A DNA stretch of 64,000 nucleotides from contig DATLXH010000179.1 of assembly GCA_035576005.1 (NCBI GenBank), forward strand, positions 24,804-88,803, in the 5' to 3' direction. Made by a program: the position numbers and the translations under genes. The notes under the pieces were generated by a model. That model worked only from the letters and a program-made list of their open reading frames with translations, did not search any database and was not told where the DNA came from. Of this stretch, positions 52,447 through 61,826 are shown piece by piece. Origin of the DNA: DATLXH01 sp035576005 (GTDB lineage Bacteria; Acidobacteriota; Thermoanaerobaculia; Gp7-AA8). Position 1 is the stretch's first letter. Each line of letters opens with the position of its first letter.

Positions 52447-54498
52447 TCAGGCGGGCCTGAGGTCTGCCTTCCGGGTTTTGAGTGGTCGGTGCGTGACCAG
52501 GAACTCCGCGAGGGCAGTAGCTGTGATCGGCTTGCTGAACAGATAGCCTTGAATCAGGTCGCAACCCTGGCTTCGCAGGAGCTCGAGCTGCTCCTCGTTC
52601 TCCACTCCCTCCGCGATCACCGTCAGTTTCATGGTGTGAGCCATGGAAATTACAGCGGCCGCGATTGCGGCATCCTGCGCATCGGTGACGATATCACGCA
52701 CAAACGACTGATCGAGCTTGAGAGTGTCGATTGGAAATCGCTTGAGATACGACAGAGACGAGTAGCCGGTACCGAAGTCATCCATCGCGATCCTGACGCC
52801 GAGCGACTTGAGCTCGCCGAGGATGTGAATTGCGCTCTCGGCATTCTGCATCGCACTGCTCTCGGTGATCTCGAGCTCGAGCGAGTGTGGAGGCAGTCCG
52901 CTCTGCTCGAGTGCGAGCCTGACCTGTTCGACAAGGTCGGGCTGCTGGAACTGACGTGCAGACAGGTTGACGGAGATGTCGATCGCGACTTCCAATTTTG
53001 TTTGCCACTCGACCGCCTGCTTGCAGGCAGTGAGTAACACCCATTGACCGATTGGGAGGATGAGCCCCGAAACTTCAGCCGTGGAGATAAAGTGCGCTGG
53101 TGAGAGGAGGCCCTGTTCCGGATGTTGCCACCGCAGAAGCGCTTCGACCCCTATCACCCGCTGCGATTCAATCTCGACGAGGGGCTGGTAGTGAAGAACA
53201 AGCTCTTGCTGACTGATGGCTTTCCGAAGCATGTTCTCGAGTGCAAGCCGCTCGAGCGCTCGAGAGTTCATGGTCGGAGCGTAGAGCTGGAAGTTGTCCC
53301 GACCTTGCTCCTTGGCCCGGTACATCGCGGTGTCTGCATTCCTGACGAGCGTATCGGCGTCAGCCCCGTCGCTGGGATAGAAGGCGATTCCTATGCTGGT
53401 TGTCACGTAAAGCTCGCGGCCCGCGATCGCAAAGGGGATTTTGAGCGTGTCCGTGATCTTCTGGGCAACGGTAGCTGCGTCTTCCACGCTGTCGATTCTG
53501 TGGACCAGCAGCGTGAACTCGTCGCCTCCGAACCGGGCAACGGTGTCGCCCTCACGGATCGAGCGACGGATTCGGTCTGCCACTCCTTTGAGCAGCATGT
53601 CGCCCATCGAATGGCCGAGAGAGTCATTCACTTCCTTGAAACGATCGAGGTCGAGGAACAGGACAGCGAACTTGTTGTGGTACCGGACAGCCTGCGCAAT
53701 CGTGACAATCAGCCGGTCGACAAAGAGCGCGCGATTCGGAAGGCCGGAGAGCGCATCGTGGTAAGCGAGGTGTTCGATCTCGACGGTGGCAATCGATGCG
53801 GCCTCACGTTCGTCCTCGAGAAGGCACGCCACCATTCCCAGTGCGATTCCCGCTTCGAGCATGAAGTCGACGAACCCCATGTATTTCGCATAGCCGAACG
53901 CCAATCCCTGCCACGCGCTGAGCAGACTGAGAAGAAAGTGATGGAGCTGGGCGATGGCAGCAAGACTGAAGGCGGTCCTCAGGATCTTGAACGGGACGAC
54001 ATCCTTTCCTCGCTGGTCACGAAGTATCCAACCCGCAGCGTAGAACAGCAGGATTGCCGTAACCAGCGACTGAACCCCGAAGCGAAGGGAGAAAGCCAGA
54101 GGCGATGCGGGAACCGTCCGCCCGAACGCCAGCGTGATCGCAATTGCAAGCAGCGTCAGAAGTGCGAGGGATGTATGCAGCAGCCTTCGTTTCACGCGAC
54201 GCCGCGTTGCAAGCTCGTACGCGCCGAACAGCAGGAATGCGGCCGCCAGGCAGGCAGTCACGGTGGCAACAAGAGAGACGCCGAAGCGGAGATTCGAGCC
54301 CGGATTCGTGAAGCGGAGCGAATACGCTACCGCAAGCGTCCCGGTCGATAGCGCCAGGAGCATCCAGCTCCACAACCAGTGAACCAGATAGGATTTTTGA
54401 TAGTAGCGGTGAAAACTGAAAATCAGGATCGTCATGACGAGAGCCGCTGCTGACTGTGCGGCGAGGGTCGCGACGATGGTGAGTGCGGATTCAGTCAA
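52447..54498 (-). CDS. membrane GGDEF-EAL protein
   Basis: 683 residues. An N-terminal region (about 1-235) has six or seven hydrophobic helices, a membrane sensor. The GGDEF domain (about 245-405) keeps ARFGGDEFTLL and DLDRFKEVNDSLGH. The EAL domain (about 425-670) keeps GVEALLRWQHPEQG, SVNLSARQF, ITESSAMQN, MDDFGTGYSSLSYLKRFP and KLDQSFV. Both active sites look intact, so it could make or break cyclic di-GMP, with the balance set by the sensor. It is monocistronic. The signal sensed is unknown. Confidence 0.95.
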   Translation of the reverse strand: MTESALTIVATLAAQSAAALVMTILIFSFHRYYQKSYLVHWLWSWMLLALSTGTLAVAYSLRFTNPGSNLRFGVSLVATVTACLAAAFLLFGAYELATRRRVKRRLLHTSLALLTLLAIAITLAFGRTVPASPLAFSLRFGVQSLVTAILLFYAAGWILRDQRGKDVVPFKILRTAFSLAAIAQLHHFLLSLLSAWQGLAFGYAKYMGFVDFMLEAGIALGMVACLLEDEREAASIATVEIEHLAYHDALSGLPNRALFVDRLIVTIAQAVRYHNKFAVLFLDLDRFKEVNDSLGHSMGDMLLKGVADRIRRSIREGDTVARFGGDEFTLLVHRIDSVEDAATVAQKITDTLKIPFAIAGRELYVTTSIGIAFYPSDGADADTLVRNADTAMYRAKEQGRDNFQLYAPTMNSRALERLALENMLRKAISQQELVLHYQPLVEIESQRVIGVEALLRWQHPEQGLLSPAHFISTAEVSGLILPIGQWVLLTACKQAVEWQTKLEVAIDISVNLSARQFQQPDLVEQVRLALEQSGLPPHSLELEITESSAMQNAESAIHILGELKSLGVRIAMDDFGTGYSSLSYLKRFPIDTLKLDQSFVRDIVTDAQDAAIAAAVISMAHTMKLTVIAEGVENEEQLELLRSQGCDLIQGYLFSKPITATALAEFLVTHRPLKTRKADLRPA

Positions 54499-54654
54499 CG
54501 AAAACTCTCTCAGTTAATCTGCTGCGCGCTGACATGGAGCCAGGGCGCTCGAAGGATCGCGAGGGGGGTATGAGCAAAGGGGTTCTGGTAGTCCAAGTTT
54601 GGATGGCATCGATGTTACGCCAAAACAGGTTAGCTGCGAACTCCGCTCGGACCG

Positions 54655-54708
54655 TTAACCCGCACTTCCGTCGTCTCGCGGCGAAGGTCTGTGAGAAATG
54701 CGGGTTAA
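54655..54708. repeat. deleted MITE-like element (both ends, no middle)
   Basis: ttaacccgcacttccgtcgt ... ctgtgagaaatgcgggttaa: the two terminal inverted repeats brought together, as after internal deletion. Confidence 0.8.
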
Positions 54709-54775
54709 GACAGCGTATCGCGGGATCGCGTCCGGCCCGGCCCCCATACATCCACATCAACTCATTGGGCGTATA

Positions 54776-55489
54776 GTGAGGATCGTGACAGCGTGTCAGG
54801 GGCCGCTCAGGCGGTGCGTCGTTCTGTTTGCGAGATCCGCGAAGGACGAGGAGTCGGTCAAGAGTATCCCGCGCTCGCGCAGACTGTTCGAACTGTCCCG
54901 GCGTCGAATAGCCCGGGCCGTCGCATCCCTTCCGGACGTGGACCTGATCCTCTCATCCGGAGATTCGGCCAGTCGTTGCGGCGACAACAAGGCGATCCCT
55001 CAGCGCGGGAACGGTTTCGATGAACGGTTTCGAAACGCAATGCTTGATGTCGCCGGTCTGGGATATCAACAGGTCGTCGCCATTCCCATCGATGTCCTCG
55101 AGCTCTCCGTCCGGCATCTTGATAGCGCGTTCGTGGCGTTGCGCGAATCGCCCTTTGTACTTGGCCCTTCTCCCGATGGCGGGGTCTACCTCATCGGATT
55201 TCGCTCGAACGAGATGCCGCGGTTTGAACGGATTGCGTGGCGAACGGGGCGGGTGTTCGATGAGCTCGTCGAAGTCCTCCGCAATGCGGTTGTCATCGAG
55301 CCGCTGGCAGACGTCGATAGCCTCGCCGATCTGCGAAGGCTCTCCCTGCGTCCGAAGCTCGACCTGGAGCTACGACAACTTCTTCAGTCGCTCCTGGATC
55401 CCCGCTCGTTCGGTCGCAACAGAGAGGAACAGCGGTATCTCCGTCTGGCGCTTCCTCTTCTTCCAGCGCGCGCCCCTCCGGCGCTCTGA
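54776..55489 (+). CDS. DUF2064 / TIGR04282-type glycosyltransferase-like protein
   Basis: 237 residues from a GTG at 54776 (54785 is another GTG). CVVLFARSAKDEESVKS is a diverged nucleotide-sugar site, and ESPFVLGPSPDGGVYLIGFR is the most typical motif of the DUF2064 family. Members occur in arsenosugar and other glycan clusters; their reaction is mostly untested. The expected DxD-like segment is weak here (VAIPIDVLEL instead of the usual GTDxP), so activity is uncertain. It lies upstream of the porin and importer genes on the same strand. Confidence 0.7.
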   Translation: MRIVTACQGPLRRCVVLFARSAKDEESVKSIPRSRRLFELSRRRIARAVASLPDVDLILSSGDSASRCGDNKAIPQRGNGFDERFRNAMLDVAGLGYQQVVAIPIDVLELSVRHLDSAFVALRESPFVLGPSPDGGVYLIGFRSNEMPRFERIAWRTGRVFDELVEVLRNAVVIEPLADVDSLADLRRLSLRPKLDLELRQLLQSLLDPRSFGRNREEQRYLRLALPLLPARAPPAL

Positions 55490-55603
55490 CGACGCCGGAT
55501 CTCCGGCACCGTCACCACGCTGAGCAATCTCTCATTCCGGCCGCAGCAACGGGCGTGAGCTCCCTGCCCGTTCGCCGAACCGCAGACACGTCTGCATAGG
55601 AAG

Positions 55604-56854
55604 ATGATGCGCATCAATGTTCTCTGTTGCCTGCTATTTACACTGATCTCTGCAGCAGATGTCTCCTCGCTACGAGCTCAGTCGCCTGCCTCTGCTCCGG
55701 AGCCGACCACAAGTCAGACCGAGACCCTTTCCGAAGAGGAGTCGGTGCGAAAAGAGGTCGCCCGACAGATGACGGAGCGTGAGAAAAGCAGCTGGAAGTT
55801 CGGCATCCGTCCCAACGGTGGCGGCTTCTTCCTGAGCTCTCCCGACGAGAAGATTCAGTTCAGACTCCTTGGCTATGCGCAGGGAGTTGCTTCCCTGCTT
55901 GATCGCGACTTCGTCAACAGCTTCGAGAGCGGCGATTTCCGCGTGCGACGAGCACGCGTGGGCTGGCTGATGACGTTCGACAAAATGTACGAGCTTTTCA
56001 TCGAATACGACGGAGTTCCTGAAACCGGAAACCTGGTGGAAGCGCGCTTGAACTGGCAACTCCGTGGCGATGATGTGCAGCTTCGTGTTGGGAAGTTCGT
56101 CGTCCCGTTTTCGGAGGAAGGGTGGCGCTCCTCGAGAAACTATGACGTGATCGAACGATTCGTCGCTCTGAATTCTATGTACGGCCTGCCCGCGCTGGAC
56201 ACGCAGATTGGAGCGATGATCCACGGCCAGGTGATGAAGGATAACAAGCTCACGTATTACGCCGGACTCTGGAATGGAAATGCATCCGCTGCGAGTAACC
56301 CACGTGACTCCAACGGCGACAAGGAGTTTCAAGTCAAGGTGGCCTACAGACTCACCAAAGAGCTGCGAGTAGGGGTCGGCCTGGATCACACGGTCGAAGT
56401 CACCCAGCCTCTTCGACTGAGCAGCCTCACCGGCACTCGCTATGTTGCGGTCGATGTGCAGGGCAAACGTCAGGGAATCGATGCGGATTTCTTTTACGAG
56501 AAGGGAAGGATGTCATTTCGTGGTGAAGGGATGACGCTCGACTTCGCTGATAGCAAGACGCAACTCAACGGTGCATTTCTTCAGGCAGCCTATTTTCTGC
56601 GCGGGGACTACAACAAAGGTTTTCAGCCGCTGGTCAGGATCGAGAGATCGCAGGTTCGCGATGGGCGAAGCAGTGCCGGAGCGTCGTCGAGCGCGATTTC
56701 CATTCTTACCGCAGGCTTCAATTGGTTTCTATCCAACAACATCCGGCTCCAGGTCAATGCAATTGGCGAGGACTTCAGCCAGCCGCGGAACCTGAGCGTC
56801 AGGGGAGATGGGTTGAAGACCAGCCTGCTCACTGAGCTTCAGTACCGATTCTGA
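55604..56854 (+). CDS. phosphate-selective porin O/P-like outer membrane protein
   Basis: 416 residues with a signal peptide (cut near SLRAQ, about 27). A short coiled segment (SEEESVRKEVARQMTEREK) precedes a beta-barrel that begins QFRLLGYAQG and ends LLTELQYRF with terminal Phe. DFRVRRARVGW, FEIEYDG-like LFIEYDGVPETGNLVEARLNWQL and GKFVVPFSEEGW match OprP/OprO-type porins, anion-selective for phosphate, arsenate or polyphosphate in known members. It is followed 16 bases later by the binding protein gene. Confidence 0.85.
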   Translation: MMRINVLCCLLFTLISAADVSSLRAQSPASAPEPTTSQTETLSEEESVRKEVARQMTEREKSSWKFGIRPNGGGFFLSSPDEKIQFRLLGYAQGVASLLDRDFVNSFESGDFRVRRARVGWLMTFDKMYELFIEYDGVPETGNLVEARLNWQLRGDDVQLRVGKFVVPFSEEGWRSSRNYDVIERFVALNSMYGLPALDTQIGAMIHGQVMKDNKLTYYAGLWNGNASAASNPRDSNGDKEFQVKVAYRLTKELRVGVGLDHTVEVTQPLRLSSLTGTRYVAVDVQGKRQGIDADFFYEKGRMSFRGEGMTLDFADSKTQLNGAFLQAAYFLRGDYNKGFQPLVRIERSQVRDGRSSAGASSSAISILTAGFNWFLSNNIRLQVNAIGEDFSQPRNLSVRGDGLKTSLLTELQYRF

Positions 56855-56870
56855 TCATAAGGAGACGCAC

Positions 56871-57878
56871 ATGAAAATGCACATCGTTGCGCTACTCATC
56901 ACCCTGATTCCGACGCTCCTGTCTGCGCAGGACAAAGTAGTAGTGCAGTACGACTGCATCCCGAACTACGCAAACTGGGGCGGGGTTACCGCTCTCTACA
57001 AGAAGGTGTCCGGGGTGACGGTGCCGCCTGACCTCAAGGGCAGCTCGGTCGCCATGGCTGCGCTTGAAAAGGAGAAAAACAACCCGCAGGCAGACACCTC
57101 CTACTACAGCGGCGCCATCGGGTTTCAGGCCGCAGCCAAAGGTCTTCACGCACCCTACAAGCCAGCCGGATGGAGCTCGATCCCCGCAAGTTTGAAGGAT
57201 CCGAACGGGCTGTGGTGGACGGTCCATACAGGGACCATCGCGTTTGTCGTGAACAAAAAAGCCCTGGGGTCGAAGCCTCTGCCGAAGAGCTGGGCCGACC
57301 TTCTCAAGCCGACTTATAAAGGGCTCATTGCTTATGACGACCCGACCTGGGGTGGCACGTCATACACGTTTGTTTATGGGATCAACGCACTCATGGGAGG
57401 GTCAAAGAGCAATTTCACTCCGGGGCTGAACTACCTCAGGAAGCTTGACGCGAACATCATCAACTATCCGCGCGAGTCGATTTATAACGGGGTGCTCTCG
57501 GGAGAGATCCCGATCTGGATCAACGCTGACGGGAATGGCTACAAGATGAAATGGGAGGACAAGGGGCCGGTGGAGGTCATCATCCCTTCTGAAGGCAGCT
57601 TCTCGATGCCGCTCGTGATGGGGCTCGTCAAAGGTGCGCCGCATCCGGTCGAGGCTAAGAAATATCTAGACTGGCTGCTCACGGCACCGGCGCAGGCGGA
57701 GATGTCGCGCGGATACTTTCGACCGGTCCTCAAGGGAGCCATGCCCAAAGACGTGGCTGCCCGCTTCCTCCCCGATTCTTTTTACAAGAAAGTGCGGACG
57801 CTCTCTCTCGCGGACTCTGCCGCCGCGGCGGACGCGTTGAAGCGAGCCTGGCTCGAGCAGGTGAGAGGACAGCGGTGA
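56871..57878 (+). CDS. ABC transporter periplasmic binding protein
   Basis: 335 residues with a signal peptide (MKMHIVALLITLIPTLLSAQ). The fold is the iron/thiamine/2-aminoethylphosphonate group of binding proteins: KVVVQYDCIPNYANWGGV, NGLWWTVHTGTIAFVVNKKAL, WADLLKPTYKGLIAYDDPTWGGTSYTFV, EIPIWINADG, HPVEAKKYLDWLLT. The missing YY iron motif argues against ferric uptake. The ligand is unknown; the OprP-like porin upstream suggests an anion. A MITE-like element lies between this gene and the permease. Confidence 0.88.
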   Translation: MKMHIVALLITLIPTLLSAQDKVVVQYDCIPNYANWGGVTALYKKVSGVTVPPDLKGSSVAMAALEKEKNNPQADTSYYSGAIGFQAAAKGLHAPYKPAGWSSIPASLKDPNGLWWTVHTGTIAFVVNKKALGSKPLPKSWADLLKPTYKGLIAYDDPTWGGTSYTFVYGINALMGGSKSNFTPGLNYLRKLDANIINYPRESIYNGVLSGEIPIWINADGNGYKMKWEDKGPVEVIIPSEGSFSMPLVMGLVKGAPHPVEAKKYLDWLLTAPAQAEMSRGYFRPVLKGAMPKDVAARFLPDSFYKKVRTLSLADSAAAADALKRAWLEQVRGQR

Positions 57879-57957
57879 TCGAGGCTGATTGTCTCAAGCG
57901 CATCGCGGCCCAGACTCGAATGCGCAGCCGTTTACTGCCTCGATCGGCGTGGGGCAC

Positions 57958-58140
57958 TAGCCCGCATTTCTCACACTCCTTCGTTGCGAGGCGGCGGAGA
58001 GTGGCCTGGATGCGAGGCGCACGAGGGTTTCGCGACGAAGGCATAGTTGACACTATGTCGAGGAGTGAAACCGTCGTGCAACGAAGCAGACAGGCCGCTA
58101 TCGGGCGCCGCAGCAGAAGGAGTGTGAGAAATGCGGGCTA
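57958..58140. mobile_element. MITE-like element, complete copy
   Basis: 183 bp with perfect 24-bp terminal inverted repeats, beginning tagcccgcatttctcacact and ending with its reverse complement. It encodes nothing. A second full copy, inverted, is at 62.74 kb, with partial copies at 6.5, 19.9, 35.6, 52.4 and 54.7 kb. It sits inside the ABC operon, 4 bases before the permease start. Confidence 0.85.
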
Positions 58141-58144
58141 GAGC

Positions 58145-58951
58145 GTGAGTGCCGATACGAGCCCGAGATCGCGGCAGTGGCTGGGGATTCTGCTTACGCT
58201 ACCGCTGATGATCTTTCTTGGCTTTGCGCTCGTCTATCCGGTTTATCGGCTCGGCGGGCTCGCGTTCACGGGGGGTCCGGTTCGGCTTGATCGCGTGGCG
58301 TGGCTCGGGCTCAGGAATTCCATCCTGCTGTCGCTCGGAGTTGCCTTCTGCTCGATTGTGATCTGTTTCATTCCGGCCTGGGTGCTCGCGCGATGGAGTT
58401 TCAGAGGGAAGCTGCTCCTGCGCACGGCGCTGACCCTTCCGCTGACATTCTCCGGAGTCGTAGTTGGCTTTCTAGCGATCCTTATGATCGGTCGCGTTGG
58501 CTTCATTCCGACGCTTGCCGAGACGCTGTTCGGCTTCTCTTTCCTGGGAGCGGCTGCGTACACGCCTATCGGATTGGTCCTCGCTTACCTCTACTTCGAG
58601 ATTCCTCGCGCGACCCTCGCGCTCGAGTCAGCATTCGCGGAGCTGGATCATGATCTCGAGGCAGCGGCTGCAACTCTTGGGGCGTCAGCGGGTCGCAGGA
58701 TGTTCCGACTCGTGGTGCCGATGGTGTTCCCTGCGCTCATTGCAACGTTCTTTCTCACATTCTCGGTCTCACTCGGTTCGTACGGAGTAGCACTGATGCT
58801 GAGCCGCCGGCTCACGCTCGTCCCGATGGAGATCTACTCCTCCTTCACCGGTTTTCTCGATGATCAGCGGGCCGCGATTCTTTCGCTCACCCTCATCGGC
58901 ATCTCTCTGTCCGCCAGCGTCGTATCCCGGCTCATGAGGCGATTCTCATGA
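58145..58951 (+). CDS. ABC transporter permease
   Basis: 268 residues from a GTG just after the MITE-like element. Six hydrophobic helices; the permease loop signature reads EAAATLGASAGRRMFRLVVPM. It overlaps the second permease by 4 bases. It belongs with the binding protein and ATPase as an Fbp/PhnU-type importer. Confidence 0.9.
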   Translation: MSADTSPRSRQWLGILLTLPLMIFLGFALVYPVYRLGGLAFTGGPVRLDRVAWLGLRNSILLSLGVAFCSIVICFIPAWVLARWSFRGKLLLRTALTLPLTFSGVVVGFLAILMIGRVGFIPTLAETLFGFSFLGAAAYTPIGLVLAYLYFEIPRATLALESAFAELDHDLEAAAATLGASAGRRMFRLVVPMVFPALIATFFLTFSVSLGSYGVALMLSRRLTLVPMEIYSSFTGFLDDQRAAILSLTLIGISLSASVVSRLMRRFS

Positions 58952-59733
58952 TCGAGCGCTGGGGACGGCGCCGGATGGCGTGGGGTTATCTCACGACAGC
59001 AGTCGTTGCCGTGATCTCGCTGCTTCCGCCGCTGGTGGCGGTTAGTCACTCATTTCGTGCACCTGAGAGTGAGCAATGGTCCGGCAGCTCTTACGAGTAT
59101 GTGATGACGACGTACGGGAACTCGCTTTCCTTCTCACTGCGGCTGGCGCTTTTCGTGGTGATCGCCTCTCTCGTGATCGCGATGCCGGCCGCGATCGCGT
59201 TCGCGCGATTCCCTTTCCGCTTTTCGAGCGTCATAGAAGAATTGATCATGACCCCGCTTTCACTGCCCGGCATATCGATCGCGATCGCTGTGATCATTGG
59301 CTACAACTCTCTGCGCGGAAACTGGTTGCTGCTTGCGATGGCACAGATGCTTTACACGATCCCGTACGTAGTCAGGATTCTGGGCAACTCGCTCCGGCTG
59401 CTGCCTCTGGATGAGCTGGAAGACGCAGCGCGCACGCTCGGGGCCGGACGCTATCTCCGTTACCGCCACGTGATCGCACCGCTCATCGTCCATCCGACCG
59501 TGCTCGCGTCGCTGATCGTCTTCGCAATCTCGTGGGGTGAGTTCAATGTGAGTTTCCTTCTGGCAACTCCAACGCAACTGACATTCCCCGCCGCACTCTT
59601 TGCAACGTACACGTCGAACTCACTCTCTGTTGCCGGCGCGGCCACCGCGATTTTCATTCTCGGAGCGGTGCCGTTCTTCGTGGCGTTCCAGCTTCTCGAG
59701 CGGCGGCCGTTTGAGGGAGGGCAGGGAGTGTAG
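58948..59733 (+). CDS. ABC transporter permease, second subunit
   Basis: 261 residues, six helices (TTAVVAVISLLPPLVAVS first). Loop signature EDAARTLGAGRYLRYRHVIAPL. Coupled to the first permease; 53 bases before the ATPase gene. Confidence 0.9.
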   Translation: MIERWGRRRMAWGYLTTAVVAVISLLPPLVAVSHSFRAPESEQWSGSSYEYVMTTYGNSLSFSLRLALFVVIASLVIAMPAAIAFARFPFRFSSVIEELIMTPLSLPGISIAIAVIIGYNSLRGNWLLLAMAQMLYTIPYVVRILGNSLRLLPLDELEDAARTLGAGRYLRYRHVIAPLIVHPTVLASLIVFAISWGEFNVSFLLATPTQLTFPAALFATYTSNSLSVAGAATAIFILGAVPFFVAFQLLERRPFEGGQGV

Positions 59734-59786
59734 GGTGAATGCAGAGCATTCGACATTCAACACTCTGCATTCTGCATTCATAAACT

Positions 59787-60908
59787 ATGGACATCACGCT
59801 CAACGGGATTCGCAAACGGTTCAGTAAGGAGAAAGAGGCCATCGCCGGCGTCGACCTCCGCTTCCCATCGGGGAAGGTCACTGCGATCGTTGGTCCATCG
59901 GGGTCCGGAAAGTCGACCCTTCTCAACCTGATAGCGGGATTGCTGCGTCCTGACGCGGGAACGATTTTCTTCGATGAACGCGATGTGACGATGGTTCCTC
60001 CCGAGCGGCGCGACATCGGGTTCGTTTTCCAGTCCTATGCGCTCTTTCCGCACCTGAGTGTCGAAGAGAACATCACCTTCGCGCTCCATGATCGACCGGT
60101 CTCGAAAGGGGCCAAAGCAAAGTCGGTGTCGGCGATGCTCAAGGTGTTCGAGATCACTCATCTCGCGAAGCGTCGCCCGCGGGAGCTTTCGGGAGGCGAG
60201 AGGCAGCGGGTTGCCCTGGCTCGCGCTCTGGCTCGCGAGCCACAAATCCTTCTTCTCGATGAGCCCCTGTCGGCTCTCGATGCCCAGCTCCGCGAGCATT
60301 TGAGACGGGAGCTCGGCACGTTTCTTCATTCGCTCGACAGGACCTCGGTTTACGTGACCCACGATCGCGACGAAGCGATGCTCCTGGGCGACGAGCTCGT
60401 CGTCATGCGGGATGGAAGCGTAGTGCAGAGCGGAACACCAGCACACGTGTATCGGCATCCTGTGGACAGCTTCGTTGCCAACTTCTTCGGTGACGCCAAT
60501 CTGGTGCGTTGCGATCTCGATGAATCAAAGCAGCGGATTGTCTCGCCCTTCGGGACGTTCTCAGTCGCGCAGCCCCTTCTGTTGCAGCCAGGTCAGGTGG
60601 CCTGCATGCTGCTCAGGCCAGAGATGTTCGTCCCCGCCGGTGCGGACGGGGTCATCCGGCTGACAGTTCGTTCTGCGAACTTTCTCGGCTCGAAATGGAG
60701 AGTGGAGGGGCGCGACGCGACAGGGGTCCCGCTCGTCGTCGATCTTCCGAGCGACATGGCCGTAGCAGAGGGAGAGATTGTGAATGTGAGAATTCCACGA
60801 AGTTCGATCCACGTTCTCGCGGTGGAAGCAGGACGGGTTTCTGGCGACGCAGCGCGGGATGAGTCGGAACACAACCTTACAGGACACTTTCATCATGGAA
60901 AGAGCTGA
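59787..60908 (+). CDS. ABC transporter ATP-binding protein with TOBE-like domain
   Basis: 373 residues. Walker A GPSGSGKST, Q-loop VFQSYALFPHLSV, signature LSGGERQRVALARAL, Walker B ILLLDEPLSALD, His switch VTHDRDEAM. The region after about 240 is a beta-rich regulatory domain (NLVRCDLDESKQRIVSPFGTF). Its 3' end overlaps the radical SAM gene start. Confidence 0.94.
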   Translation: MDITLNGIRKRFSKEKEAIAGVDLRFPSGKVTAIVGPSGSGKSTLLNLIAGLLRPDAGTIFFDERDVTMVPPERRDIGFVFQSYALFPHLSVEENITFALHDRPVSKGAKAKSVSAMLKVFEITHLAKRRPRELSGGERQRVALARALAREPQILLLDEPLSALDAQLREHLRRELGTFLHSLDRTSVYVTHDRDEAMLLGDELVVMRDGSVVQSGTPAHVYRHPVDSFVANFFGDANLVRCDLDESKQRIVSPFGTFSVAQPLLLQPGQVACMLLRPEMFVPAGADGVIRLTVRSANFLGSKWRVEGRDATGVPLVVDLPSDMAVAEGEIVNVRIPRSSIHVLAVEAGRVSGDAARDESEHNLTGHFHHGKS

Positions 60909-61779
60909 AACAAACGAAGTAGGTCACCCGTTCGTTCCGATGCTGGCGATGGATACCCTCTGGTTCCAGATTTCCGGAACCGTCTGCAACATCGCGTGCA
61001 CCCACTGCTTTATCTCCTGCTCACCCAGGAACCATTCACACGAAATGATGAGCCTCGACGAAGTCCTGCCATACCTGGCGGAGGCGCGATCTCTCGGTGT
61101 GAAGGAGTACTACTTCACGGGTGGCGAGCCGTTCATGAACCGCGACATGCTCCCGATTCTCGAGGCTACGCTCCAGCAGGGTCCGGCTTCGGTTCTCACC
61201 AATGGCATGCTGCTCAAGCCTGAGCTCTGCAGCGAGTTGCGACGACTCTTTGATGCCAGTGATTACTCATTGGACCTCCGGATCAGTCTCGACGGTTTCG
61301 ATCGAGAGACGCATGATGCGATTCGGGGCAAGGGAGTCTGGGACAAGGTCATGACCGGATTCCGAAACCTGGCTGAGGTCGGACTCAACCCTGTAGTGAC
61401 GGTGACTGAAGCGGCCGAAGGAGTTGGCTCTTCGGAAGGTCGAGTGAAGTTTCTTGATCTCATACGCTCGTTCGGTTTTGCGAAGCCGCGGCTCAAGGTG
61501 CTGGCTCTTTTCAGGATCGGTGCGGAAGAGACGCGTTCTCATGCGTACGAGGACTGGGAGCGGATCTCGGCCGCGGTGATGGCGCCGGGCGATGCCGAAG
61601 TCCTCCAGTGTTCGTCATCGCGCATGATCACCAGCAAGGGCGTCTATGTCTGTCCGATTCTCATCGAAAGTGATGACGCAAGGATGGCGGGCAACATCGC
61701 CGAGTCTCTCGTGCCGTTTCCTTTAAAGTACGGAGCGTGTCATACCTGTTGGGTCAGCGGCGTCTCGTGCAGGACGTGA
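60895..61779 (+). CDS. radical SAM protein with C-terminal cysteine cluster
   Basis: 294 residues from the ATG at 60895; an ATG at 60859 is also possible. CNIACTHCF gives the CxxxCxxC 4Fe-4S motif, and YYFTGGEPFMNRDM the SAM-binding GGEP. The C-terminus has additional cysteines (QCSSSRM, VYVCPI, YGACHTCWVSGVSC), like a short SPASM or twitch domain that holds another cluster. It overlaps the importer ATPase by 14 bases. Likely acts on the imported compound or a peptide; no precursor peptide is visible. Confidence 0.88.
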   Translation: MERAETNEVGHPFVPMLAMDTLWFQISGTVCNIACTHCFISCSPRNHSHEMMSLDEVLPYLAEARSLGVKEYYFTGGEPFMNRDMLPILEATLQQGPASVLTNGMLLKPELCSELRRLFDASDYSLDLRISLDGFDRETHDAIRGKGVWDKVMTGFRNLAEVGLNPVVTVTEAAEGVGSSEGRVKFLDLIRSFGFAKPRLKVLALFRIGAEETRSHAYEDWERISAAVMAPGDAEVLQCSSSRMITSKGVYVCPILIESDDARMAGNIAESLVPFPLKYGACHTCWVSGVSCRT

Positions 61780-61826
61780 CGTCTGACGTTATGCGAGAGG
61801 TCCGGCATCGGCGGGATTCAGGGACT

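Noticed and set aside
53122..54351. Long plus-strand frame of 409 codons
   Set aside because: It is the antisense shadow of the GGDEF-EAL gene; its composition is arginine- and glutamate-rich without any motif.
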